Shown piece by piece: positions 19,062 through 27,640 of a stretch of DNA of 64,000 bases. The notes under the pieces were generated by a model that was not told the DNA's origin, did no database searches, and saw only the letters and a program-made list of their open reading frames with translations. The number at the start of each line of letters is the position of its first letter. Position 1 is the stretch's first letter. Made by a program: the position numbers and the translations under genes. Origin of the DNA: JAGTVG01 sp964389805 (lineage in GTDB: Bacteria; Bacteroidota; Bacteroidia; Cytophagales; Cyclobacteriaceae); contig CAYMFU010000339.1 in assembly GCA_964389805.1 (NCBI GenBank), forward strand, positions 1 to 64,000, in the 5' to 3' direction.

Positions 19062-21488
19062 CTATTCATACCTCAGGGCTTTGGTCGGGTTGGCTAATGC
19101 AGCGCGAATAGATTGATAACTGACTGTGAGCCAGGATATAATTAAGGCACCAAAACCACCGATTACGAAACTCATTACGCCCAGATCTGTCTTGTAGGCA
19201 AAACTCTCAAGCCACCAGTTCATAAGAAAGATCACAGCTGGCACCGCAAACACAACTGATATCAACACCAGTTTTGTAAACTCCTTTGTTAACAGCAAAA
19301 CGACAGTTGTTACATCTGCGCCCAATGCCTTTCGTATACCTATTTCTTTAGACCTTTGTTCCGCCATGAAGGTTGCCAGGCCAAATAACCCAAGACATGC
19401 TATGAATATCGCCAGCGAGGTGAAAATAATAAAAATATCACCCAACTCCTGCTCTGACCTGAACATGGCATCGAAATTTTCATCCAGGAAGGAATAGTCA
19501 AATGGTTCACCTGGGGCCATTTCCATCCAGATCCCTTCAATCTCATTTATCATATTGTTCACATTACCAGCTTCAAGCCTTACGGAAACCAGGTTACCCC
19601 ATCCCGCTAACATAAATATTAGCGGTTCAATTTCATTATGAAGCGTTGAAAAATTAAAATCCTCAACCACACCTACAACATCATGATAAAACAGTGAGCC
19701 ATCACGGTTTGGCTCGGCAATTCTATGTCCTTCATGACTTATCCAGCCAAAGGTCTCCATACCCTTCTTATTGATGACAACGGCAGATGAATCCGATGGA
19801 AAATCTTTCGAAAAGAATCGCCCGGAGAACATTTCAAGCCCCAATGTTTTCTGATAGTCCTGGTCAGAATTGATCTGGTAGAACAGGATACCATCATCTT
19901 TTATCCCGTCAGGGAAATACACGCTATTACTGTATACATGGGGGGGGACATAACTCGTAATACTTGTTTCTTTTACTCCTGCGAGATCCATCAACTTGTT
20001 TTTGAAAGCTTGTTTATTGTCCCCAAGGACCCTGGAATTATCAATAATCATAACATTCTCCTTATCGAAACCAAGGTTTTTCTCCTGAACCAGTTTCAAC
20101 TGTTTATATATGATCATTGTACTAACGATCAGGGAAACAGAAATGGCAAATTGAAAAACAACCAAGGTGCTGCGTATCCAACTGCCTTTGGCACCTTTGC
20201 TTAAGGATCCCTTCAGTACCATACCCGGCTGAAATGATGTCAGATAAAAAGCTGGATAACTTCCTGCCAGGACACCGACCAGAAGCATTATGACGGCTAT
20301 TGACAACAAAGCATTGCCTGAAAGGATATATTCGATTCCAATACTTTTGCCAGTCATTTGATTTAGGTAAGGTAAGGAAATCCATAATACCACAATAGCC
20401 AGTGCAGTGGATATTATGCTTAACAATATAGATTCAAGTAAGAATTGAGTGATCAGTCTTCTTTTTGTGGCACCAACTGTTTTTCTGATTCCCACTTCTT
20501 TTGCTCGTCCTGCTGACCTCGCTGTCGCCAGGTTCATAAAATTGATACAGGCGATCAGTATAATAAAAATTGAGATAGCTGATAAGAGATAAACATAGGC
20601 AATATCCCCGGGTGGTTCAATCTGTCCATCCACATCTGAGAATAGATGAATATCCAGCATTGGTTGTATATAATAGCCATAATCACCTCCAGCAGCTCTC
20701 CATTCTTCAAGAGTAATACCTATAAATTTCAATATCTCAGGGCCAACATGTTCATCAGACATAGCTGAGACACTTTCCTGTACTGCATCCGGATTTACAT
20801 TATTGATTAATTTAACATAGGTATGCAAGTTGTTACTTGTCCAATCCGGTCTACGGCTAACATCCCATGATACCATGGAATAGATCATATCAAAAACAAA
20901 ATGCGAATTTGTTGGCGGATCTTCTACAATTCCAACTACTTCACAATTCGTTTTGTTGGAGCCAAACTGAACCATTTTGCCTAAAGGAGACTCGCTTTTC
21001 CCCGCTTCATAACCAAAATATTTTTTGGCACTCGTCTCCGTCAACACGATCTGGTTGACCTCGTTTAAAATGTCATTGGGATTCCCTTCCTTCAACTCAA
21101 AGGTGAAAAACTCGAAAAAATTAGAATCTGCTACAAGTACTTTCTTTTCGGTATAGATTTTGTCCTCGGAGCGTAACACAACATCGCGCCAGAGATTTAT
21201 CCGGATGGCTTCCTCAATACCCGGTACCTCCTCTACACTGGAGGCAGCAAATGGGGAGCATGAATTCGCTCCGTTAAATGGTTTACCCTGGAGTACACCC
21301 TTCATATGCACCTGATAGATGCGGTCGGCATCTTTATGAAAGGTGTCGTAACTCAACTCATCGAACACGTAGAAGGATATCAGTAAGCTAACCGAAATTC
21401 CAATGGTCAATCCAAAAATGTTAATGAATGAATAAAATTTATATCTGAAAATATTTCGAAATGCAACTTTGAAGTAATTTTTAAGCAT
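19062..21488 (-). CDS. MacB/FtsX-type ABC transporter permease without adjacent ATPase
   Basis: 808 residues. The layout is one N-terminal membrane helix (about 20-42), a large periplasmic MacB-like domain, three helices near 290-420, a second periplasmic domain and three to four helices near the C-terminus. ARSAGRAKEVGIRKTVG and EQRSKEIGIRKALGA are the repeated FtsX-domain signatures. Such proteins usually act as mechanotransmitters with an ATPase, exporting or extracting substrates at the inner membrane. No ATPase or kinase lies beside it. The ATPase at 30580 is the only one in the window and could serve it. It is clearly related to the permeases at 31287 and 33788. Confidence 0.9.
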   Translation of the reverse strand: MLKNYFKVAFRNIFRYKFYSFINIFGLTIGISVSLLISFYVFDELSYDTFHKDADRIYQVHMKGVLQGKPFNGANSCSPFAASSVEEVPGIEEAIRINLWRDVVLRSEDKIYTEKKVLVADSNFFEFFTFELKEGNPNDILNEVNQIVLTETSAKKYFGYEAGKSESPLGKMVQFGSNKTNCEVVGIVEDPPTNSHFVFDMIYSMVSWDVSRRPDWTSNNLHTYVKLINNVNPDAVQESVSAMSDEHVGPEILKFIGITLEEWRAAGGDYGYYIQPMLDIHLFSDVDGQIEPPGDIAYVYLLSAISIFIILIACINFMNLATARSAGRAKEVGIRKTVGATKRRLITQFLLESILLSIISTALAIVVLWISLPYLNQMTGKSIGIEYILSGNALLSIAVIMLLVGVLAGSYPAFYLTSFQPGMVLKGSLSKGAKGSWIRSTLVVFQFAISVSLIVSTMIIYKQLKLVQEKNLGFDKENVMIIDNSRVLGDNKQAFKNKLMDLAGVKETSITSYVPPHVYSNSVYFPDGIKDDGILFYQINSDQDYQKTLGLEMFSGRFFSKDFPSDSSAVVINKKGMETFGWISHEGHRIAEPNRDGSLFYHDVVGVVEDFNFSTLHNEIEPLIFMLAGWGNLVSVRLEAGNVNNMINEIEGIWMEMAPGEPFDYSFLDENFDAMFRSEQELGDIFIIFTSLAIFIACLGLFGLATFMAEQRSKEIGIRKALGADVTTVVLLLTKEFTKLVLISVVFAVPAVIFLMNWWLESFAYKTDLGVMSFVIGGFGALIISWLTVSYQSIRAALANPTKALRYE

Positions 21489-21595
21489 AGTTCTTCCTTT
21501 AATTCTATGTTTTAGATGAGATCATAGCCCTATTGGTTGCAAGAATTTCATAAATTAATTTAGGTAGTGTTTTTTTCTATGAATGGTAACAGAAA

Positions 21596-22168
21596 CTAGG
21601 GCATAACGAACATCAATAAGAAGGTTAGTACACTAAATACGAAACCATACATGAAGATCAGGTAGGCAATACTTAGGAGATGGTATTTCCGTTTAAGCAC
21701 TTTACCCTGGTTATAGATATCAATGGTCATGTTCTTATATATGGAATCCTTTGATTTCAGGAGCTGGTCCATCTCATCCATATACTCATCCATCGTTTTT
21801 TTAGAAATCGTTCCAAAAAACAACATGGAAGTATTTTTTGAAGTGATATCGACTTGTCCCTTTTTATTCCGGATAATGTGCGGACGTGCTGCTTGTATGG
21901 CGTATACAACAGACATGAGGCAAGTGAGTACGATCAAAGTAACTGGCAATGCAATATCTGCCTTGTCATATTCCAGGCTTTCATTGACAATTCCAAAACC
22001 TGTTATGGAAACAATTACAGATATGATTATTGAGTTGATGCTGATGATCATGTTGGCTTTATTATCTGCAATCTGGATCAGGTTGATCTGGTTTCTAAAA
22101 GTTACCCGGAAAAGGGTCTCCCTCCCTCGACCTCCAGACTTTTCACTCATGTAAGAATACGACTGCAT
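21596..22168 (-). CDS. DUF5706 membrane protein, Pycsar-effector (PycTM) type, stand-alone
   Basis: 190 residues (Met7 is an alternative start). It has a conserved N-terminal segment FRNQINLIQIADNKANM just before the first membrane helix (about 40-61), a second helix (about 72-91), a cytoplasmic part rich in acidic residues and a third helix (about 163-188). The IADNKA motif and this layout match the DUF5706 family, which includes the transmembrane effectors of Pycsar anti-phage systems that open the membrane on cyclic nucleotide binding. No cyclase gene is adjacent, so a defence role here is not established. An inverted repeat lies about 53 bp upstream. Confidence 0.75.
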   Translation of the reverse strand: MQSYSYMSEKSGGRGRETLFRVTFRNQINLIQIADNKANMIISINSIIISVIVSITGFGIVNESLEYDKADIALPVTLIVLTCLMSVVYAIQAARPHIIRNKKGQVDITSKNTSMLFFGTISKKTMDEYMDEMDQLLKSKDSIYKNMTIDIYNQGKVLKRKYHLLSIAYLIFMYGFVFSVLTFLLMFVMP

Positions 22169-22220
22169 AATATAGTGGTAATTAGTGTTTGGTGGCTAAA
22201 ATTAGTCAATATTTACCTTA

Positions 22221-22252
22221 TTGATAAATTTTTTAGTAAATCTATTTATCAA
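22221..22252. promoter_or_regulatory. Inverted repeat upstream of the DUF5706 gene
   Basis: TTGATAAAT (22221-22229) and ATTTATCAA (22244-22252) are perfect 9-bp arms around a 14-bp spacer. They lie 53 bp before the DUF5706 start codon and could be an operator or a hairpin. No T-run typical of a terminator follows on the minus strand. Confidence 0.3.
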
Positions 22253-22352
22253 GTAATAAATAATAGTTCTGATGTATAATCTAATATCCCTGCTGAATCA
22301 ACAGATGAATCTTTAAGTTTTGAATATTACAGTTATCTATGTCTCCTTTGCC

Positions 22353-23375
22353 CTACTTTAATATCTGTCTTATTTGGATATTCCTGTACATAACCTTGTC
22401 ATGATCTCCCTGCAAATAAATTGGTCCGGGCTTGGATTCATCAGATGTAAGGGCGCCACCGGTGATCCCCTTTACTGGTTGGTTATCGATTATAGTTATG
22501 TCATTCAGAATTACAGTCAAATGCCTGTTGCATAATGTGATGTCCATAGTTTGCCATTCACCAGCAGGTTTTTCAGCATTGACGGCCGGAATGATCCTGC
22601 TATAAAGTGCTCCCAAATGATGAGCATTCTGAGGCAATCCATAGCTATCATACACCTGAATTTCATAAATTCCACGAAGGTATACCCCGCTGTTTCCATT
22701 TTTTGGCACATTCACTTCCAGTGTGAGATTAAAATCTTCAAATTCCTGTTCTGTTCTCAGGTTCCCATAGTTTATGTGGGGCTTGCCTTCTTCCTGTACG
22801 GGATCATTTTCCAGGATACCATTTTTAACGAAAAAACCATTTGTGGAATTTGGGCTCACCATTCTCCATCCGGTAAGATCTTTCCCATTAAACAAGCTAA
22901 TTATATCTCCATATTTCACTTTCTCCAAGTCTGGTGCAGGCGGTAATGGAGAATTCTTTTTGCCAGTTATTGGTTCTTCCCTGACGCCCAGGCCATCAAA
23001 TTCCGGGGTATAAATGGAACCTGTGAGCTGGTCACCGTCTACTGATAATACCATCCAGGAAGTAAGCTTGTGAACCAAAACAGCCTCTCCAACTGCATTC
23101 TTCTTTCTGATAATTTCTCGGCTTCGTGTCAATATGAGGTTCTCTCCATCAATATATATGTTATCGAGGGGAAATACACTGCCCGATCCCCAAAGCATAT
23201 CACAAACGAGATAGCCATCCTCCTGGCGGACCTCAATCCATCCCGGCACATTGTTTGGAAGGATTAATGCCCAGCTGCCTAGAAACGGGCCTGGATCATC
23301 AGATGCTTTAAGAAAGGGTGAGCCAATCATTAAGGATACCACAAGAATGCCAAGAATCAAAAAAGTCTTTTTCAT
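22353..23375 (-). CDS. DUF1080 (3-keto-disaccharide hydrolase-type) exported protein
   Basis: 340 residues with a signal peptide (about 1-24, ending near LKAS). Residues ~30-145 form a beta-rich domain of unknown role. Residues ~155-338 are the DUF1080 concanavalin-like domain, marked by SLFNGKDLTGW, NGNSGVYLRGIYEIQV and GPIYLQGDHDKVMYRNIQIR. Members hydrolyse 3-keto-glycosides or bind glycans. No 3-keto-forming glycoside oxidoreductase is beside it, though IolG-family proteins are the usual partners elsewhere. It is monocistronic as far as spacing shows. Confidence 0.85.
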   Translation of the reverse strand: MKKTFLILGILVVSLMIGSPFLKASDDPGPFLGSWALILPNNVPGWIEVRQEDGYLVCDMLWGSGSVFPLDNIYIDGENLILTRSREIIRKKNAVGEAVLVHKLTSWMVLSVDGDQLTGSIYTPEFDGLGVREEPITGKKNSPLPPAPDLEKVKYGDIISLFNGKDLTGWRMVSPNSTNGFFVKNGILENDPVQEEGKPHINYGNLRTEQEFEDFNLTLEVNVPKNGNSGVYLRGIYEIQVYDSYGLPQNAHHLGALYSRIIPAVNAEKPAGEWQTMDITLCNRHLTVILNDITIIDNQPVKGITGGALTSDESKPGPIYLQGDHDKVMYRNIQIRQILK

Positions 23376-23546
23376 AATCTATACTGTTTTATGAATTAAT
23401 AATAAGTTCTATAAAAATTTAAAACCGCCTTAAATAATCGGGAATAACAAAGGTAAAATATCCTCCTGACCTTATCATTTATTATTAAAATTATTTAATC
23501 CACTTCCTTAAACAAAAAATTGGTCAGATAGAATTGCATTAAATAA

Positions 23547-24755
23547 TTATACTTCGTCCTGTAACTTTATTGCCAGCTCTTCCGCTTCCTTCCAAATCCG
23601 AAGAAAATTGCCAGACCAGATCTTTTGAATATCTTCTTCAGAATATCCTCTTTCAAGCAATAATTTAATCAGATTAGGGTACATGGAAACATCGGTAAGT
23701 CCTTCCGGCAAATTACTTACACCATCATAATCGGAACCAATTCCTACATAATCTATGCCAACCAGCTTAACCACATGGTCTATATGATCAGCGACTTCAT
23801 CCATTTGAACCACAGGGACTTCATTGTCTATCATATATTTTTCGATATATGCTGTTCTTTCTTCTGCAGTCATATCAGATCTTTCGATCTTATCCCAGGC
23901 CTTCGACATTTTCTGCTGATGGTCCCCATTTATAAAGAATGAACCAAAATTAATCTGAATGACACCGCCATTTTCCGCCAGTTTTTTGATCATGGCATCA
24001 CTCATGTTTCTTTCAAATCCAGGTGTGAAATGCCGGCATGATGAATGTGTGGCTACCAGAGGGGCTTTGGTTATATTGAGAACCTGATAAAAAGTGCTAT
24101 CGCTCACATGGGAGATATCTACAAGTATCCCCAGTCGGTTCATTTCTTCAATAACCTCTTTGCCGAAGGGACTTAGCCCATTCCAGTGTTTATCCGGGTC
24201 GTATGAAGAATCACAAATCAGGTTCCAACGAGAATGGCAGAGGGTAATATACCGTATACCCCTTTCGTAAAAATACTTTAGGTTATTAATATCATCCTCG
24301 ATCGGTGCTCCATTCTCCATGCCCATTGGAAGAGATATCAGACCTTTGTTAAATATATCCTTAACATCTTTCACTGAGAAAGCCATAGCATATTTATCAG
24401 GCCATTTCTGAGCAAATCCATATACCATGTCAATTAATTCTTCAGCCTTTTCTTTGGCACCCCCAGTTTCCTGATAACTTGCTCCAACATAAATGGACAT
24501 AAAAGGTACATCCAATCCCCCTTTTTTTGCTCTTTCAAAATCAAAATGCCCCTTTTCCGTATGTGTTGAAATATCCTCCCATTCTTCCACCAGTCTGTAT
24601 GGAACATCAATATGCGTATCGATAAGCAAAATTTCCTTACTTAAACGTTCTGCTTTTGCATTAATCGATTCTGTATCATCTCCCCTGGCATTTTTTACAG
24701 GTGATTGACAAGCAAAATGAAACAATAGGGGTAACAGGATTAAAACTCTCTTCAT
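23547..24755 (-). CDS. Membrane dipeptidase (peptidase M19) lipoprotein
   Basis: 402 residues; the lipoprotein signal ends at Cys16 (HFAC). The zinc-binding HxD is H48-I-D50 in IDTHID. MGMENGAPIED holds the bridging Glu, and DISHVSD and THSSCRHF supply later ligands, all in family order. It hydrolyses dipeptides, including those with a C-terminal D-residue, at the cell surface or periplasm. Length is normal for the family, and no operon partner is close. Confidence 0.92.
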   Translation of the reverse strand: MKRVLILLPLLFHFACQSPVKNARGDDTESINAKAERLSKEILLIDTHIDVPYRLVEEWEDISTHTEKGHFDFERAKKGGLDVPFMSIYVGASYQETGGAKEKAEELIDMVYGFAQKWPDKYAMAFSVKDVKDIFNKGLISLPMGMENGAPIEDDINNLKYFYERGIRYITLCHSRWNLICDSSYDPDKHWNGLSPFGKEVIEEMNRLGILVDISHVSDSTFYQVLNITKAPLVATHSSCRHFTPGFERNMSDAMIKKLAENGGVIQINFGSFFINGDHQQKMSKAWDKIERSDMTAEERTAYIEKYMIDNEVPVVQMDEVADHIDHVVKLVGIDYVGIGSDYDGVSNLPEGLTDVSMYPNLIKLLLERGYSEEDIQKIWSGNFLRIWKEAEELAIKLQDEV

Positions 24756-24961
24756 TGGATTGAATTTCGTATTCGATGGTAGAAATAATTGAGCAGCAAT
24801 TATACATATTTTTTCTAACAGTTGTTTCGGGCACTTTAACGGAATGGCTCTTATTATAAGATATGTATTATTCAGAGTTTAATATGCTGCTTGATAAGGG
24901 AAATTTTCGTTGCGAATTGGTAAAAAAAAAATTAAATTGATTAAAGTAAAAATCCACAATT

Positions 24962-25054
24962 ATGGAAGTCTCAAATCAAACACTGGTCCGGACAAAGACC
25001 CTAATGCAAGGAGATGACTGCTGCAACCACCGGTGGACTTATAATACCTTATAA
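24962..25054 (+). pseudogene. C-terminal remnant resembling L-2-amino-thiazoline-4-carboxylate hydrolase
   Basis: In a 333-bp gap an ATG frame of 30 codons ends LVRTKTLMQGDDCC then NHRWTY. This resembles the C-terminus of the L-2-amino-thiazoline-4-carboxylic acid hydrolase family (RTKTLxxGDxxCxFRF pattern). The rest of the gene is absent; upstream the frame has stops. The remainder of the gap shows nothing else I can support. Confidence 0.45.
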
Positions 25055-25088
25055 TAAACGAGATTGATCTATTAAAGAACTTCTTCTA

Positions 25089-26312
25089 TCATATTAGATC
25101 AGCAATAGCAAAATACGCGGTGATCAATGAAAAGAGGATGACAGCAATCAAGCCCATCTTAAGTTTCAGGTTAGCCTTATTTTCTCCCATCAGGTTTTTA
25201 TTCATAATTAAAAACATAATTGGAATAGCCACAGCTGGAAGGATCATAGCCTGAAAAGCCTGGGAAAATATCATCATTGCGGGTGGTGCTTTTTCGATAA
25301 AAATCAATCCAAAACCGAATAATAAACCAAAAAAGCCCAGAATTCGGAATAAGGGAGACTTAATATCTCTTGATTTTCCAGAAAAATCAGAGATCAACCA
25401 GGGTGCGATCAAGACGATTGGAAATACAGTTGACAATCCTGCTCCAACAATACCTAGAATAAGAATGAATGCGGCTATCTTCCCGCCTAATGGTTCGAAC
25501 AATTGTATCATTTCAACGGTAGTCTCCAGAGAAAGATCCATCACATAAAGTGTACCAGCAGATACGGCCATGATTATCCCACTTAAAAGAAGCATCGTTG
25601 TAGCTGACACAAAAGCATCTTTTTTCTCATCCTTTAGATTATCAATGGTCCACCCCTTTTCTTTAACCACCGTACTTCTAACAATAAAAACAGCGGCCGA
25701 GCATGTTGTACCTGCCATGGCAGCTATAAGCTGAAACGCTCCTTTCTCCCTTGGTATATTTGGGATCATCCCTTTTGCAATAGCAATGAAATCAGGCTTC
25801 ACAAGGAAAAAAACAAGGATAAAACATAATCCCATAAGTATGACGAAAAACGTAAGTATCTTTTCGAAGATCTTATACTGTCCAAACCATAATAAAGCAT
25901 ATAGACAGATTACTAATACAAGGGTTATCCAGAAAGCATCAGCATCACCCCATCCCATTAACCTGATACCTTCAATGATCAAATCCACCACTATGCCCAT
26001 TACCCCCATAATGGCGAGCAATTCTCCGGTTATCAGTGCAATTAAGATATAAATTGATAATGCTGTACCGGCCCGGAAGTTTTTCCTGATATTATATAAG
26101 GCCGTTTGACCAGTTACGAGGGTCACCTGACCATAGGCTATCATCAAGATATATGTAAAAATTGCAGACAGGATAAGTGCCCAAAACAGTGTCATGCCGT
26201 AATTTGCTCCTGCCTTGGCCATAGTAGTAATACTTCCGGTACCGATGTTATAGCCAATCAGGAATAATCCAGGACCTACTGCGGATAATGCGATGAGTAT
26301 TTTACGTTTCAT
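25089..26312 (-). CDS. Nramp-family transporter with non-canonical metal site
   Basis: 407 residues with about 11 membrane helices, matching the Nramp fold length. The first helix reads GPGLFLIGYNIGTGS: where canonical Nramps have DPGN, here residues 22-25 are N-I-G-T. The sixth-helix MPH motif is also missing (AAMAGTTCSAAV). Transport of Mn2+ or Fe2+ by the usual mechanism is therefore doubtful. Related divergent Nramp-like proteins move other cations or unknown substrates. The gene follows the NagA-like gene by 71 bp on the same strand and may be the end of a regulator-kinase-amidohydrolase-transporter operon. Confidence 0.8.
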   Translation of the reverse strand: MKRKILIALSAVGPGLFLIGYNIGTGSITTMAKAGANYGMTLFWALILSAIFTYILMIAYGQVTLVTGQTALYNIRKNFRAGTALSIYILIALITGELLAIMGVMGIVVDLIIEGIRLMGWGDADAFWITLVLVICLYALLWFGQYKIFEKILTFFVILMGLCFILVFFLVKPDFIAIAKGMIPNIPREKGAFQLIAAMAGTTCSAAVFIVRSTVVKEKGWTIDNLKDEKKDAFVSATTMLLLSGIIMAVSAGTLYVMDLSLETTVEMIQLFEPLGGKIAAFILILGIVGAGLSTVFPIVLIAPWLISDFSGKSRDIKSPLFRILGFFGLLFGFGLIFIEKAPPAMMIFSQAFQAMILPAVAIPIMFLIMNKNLMGENKANLKLKMGLIAVILFSLITAYFAIADLI

Positions 26313-26383
26313 ATCAAGTTCAAAATATATTTAATAAAAAATCTATTCGGTTGATTGGAATAATTATCCAGTCCCTGATTCAA

Positions 26384-27628
26384 TTAATCCTTTTTCTGGT
26401 ACACCACCTTGCCCTGTAATACTGTTTTTTGAATTATCATTTCATTGTCCTCTAAGGTAAAGATTACAAGATCTGCACTCATACCTTTCTTCAAAGCACC
26501 CCGGTCAGCAAGGCCATACACCCTCGCAGGTGTATTTGTAGCCATTTGAACAGCCGACTCCAGGGAACATCCAGCAAGTACAACCATATTTTTTAGGCCT
26601 GTCCTGACTGGGAAAGAAGCACCAGCCAATACATTTTGTGCAGGATATTTTAGCATTCCGTCTTCCGTCATTACCACGACCTTACCATTCCAATCATATT
26701 TCCCGGCAGGCATTCCGGCTAATTCAGTGGCATCTGAAACCAGCATCAGGTTTTCCGGTCCTTTAACGCTAAAAAATACCTTAAGTTCTTCCTTTCTTAA
26801 ATGGTGGCCGTCTGCGATAATACTTGGTGTCAGGTATTCATTCGCAAGTTGTGGCCATATTGGATTATCGTGCCGATTGATCAAGTTAGCACATCCATTC
26901 CCAAGATGGGTTGAAACCCTGGCTCCCAGATTTACCGCTTCTTCAATCTGATCTGATGTACCGTTGTGATGAGCCAGCGATACAACAATGCCCAGATCAT
27001 TACATTTTTTGATAAAATCCATAGCCCCTTCTACTTCAGGAGCTACGCCTACCTGAATAATTTTTCCTTTAGCCGCCGAGTAGAACAATTTAAACTCATC
27101 CCAGTCAGGTAAGCGGACCCATTCCTTTTGATGTGCCCCGCGGTAACCATCAATGGGTGATATATAAGGGCCTTCCAGAAAATATCCAGGCATGGAATGT
27201 GACAAGGCAGGGTCATTTTCAACAGATTGTGAAAGAGCTTCCAGATTTTGAATGATTAATTCTGATGAATTCGTAATTATGGTCGGAAAAAAGGTAGTGA
27301 CCCCTTCTTCCCACATTGCCTTGGTTAGGGTTTGTATCTTCTCTACTGTTAAACCCTCAGAATTAAAACTGATAGATGCATATCCATTTACCTGAGTATC
27401 GATAAGACCGGGAGCAATAAATAGTTTGGGACTTTCCTGAAGAGCCGCCTCAGAAGGGATAATATTTACAATTACTCCATCCTTAACCTGTACATCCACA
27501 TGCTTTTCTTGATCTGTTAAATACCCGCTAATCGTAATTCCTTGTGACTTCAGATTGGTGTAGTTCGCTATTAACATGATTATTAAGGCTATATGAAATA
27601 TTCTTGTTTTCGGATACCGGATTTTCAT
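26384..27628 (-). CDS. NagA-like amidohydrolase with N-terminal signal peptide
   Basis: 414 residues. From about residue 70 it follows N-acetylglucosamine-6-phosphate deacetylases: IAPGLIDTQVNGY, E152 in LEGPY, H220/H221 in SLAHHNG, H241 in STHLGNG and D299 in LVSDATELAG, the proposed metal and catalytic set. Unlike classical NagA it begins with a basic, hydrophobic signal-like segment (about 1-29, ending LKSQ), implying export. A periplasmic enzyme would not see GlcNAc-6-phosphate, so the substrate is probably different. The gene lies 12 bp after the histidine kinase gene and is probably co-transcribed with it. Confidence 0.8.
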   Translation of the reverse strand: MKIRYPKTRIFHIALIIMLIANYTNLKSQGITISGYLTDQEKHVDVQVKDGVIVNIIPSEAALQESPKLFIAPGLIDTQVNGYASISFNSEGLTVEKIQTLTKAMWEEGVTTFFPTIITNSSELIIQNLEALSQSVENDPALSHSMPGYFLEGPYISPIDGYRGAHQKEWVRLPDWDEFKLFYSAAKGKIIQVGVAPEVEGAMDFIKKCNDLGIVVSLAHHNGTSDQIEEAVNLGARVSTHLGNGCANLINRHDNPIWPQLANEYLTPSIIADGHHLRKEELKVFFSVKGPENLMLVSDATELAGMPAGKYDWNGKVVVMTEDGMLKYPAQNVLAGASFPVRTGLKNMVVLAGCSLESAVQMATNTPARVYGLADRGALKKGMSADLVIFTLEDNEMIIQKTVLQGKVVYQKKD

Positions 27629-27640
27629 TTTATATTATTT

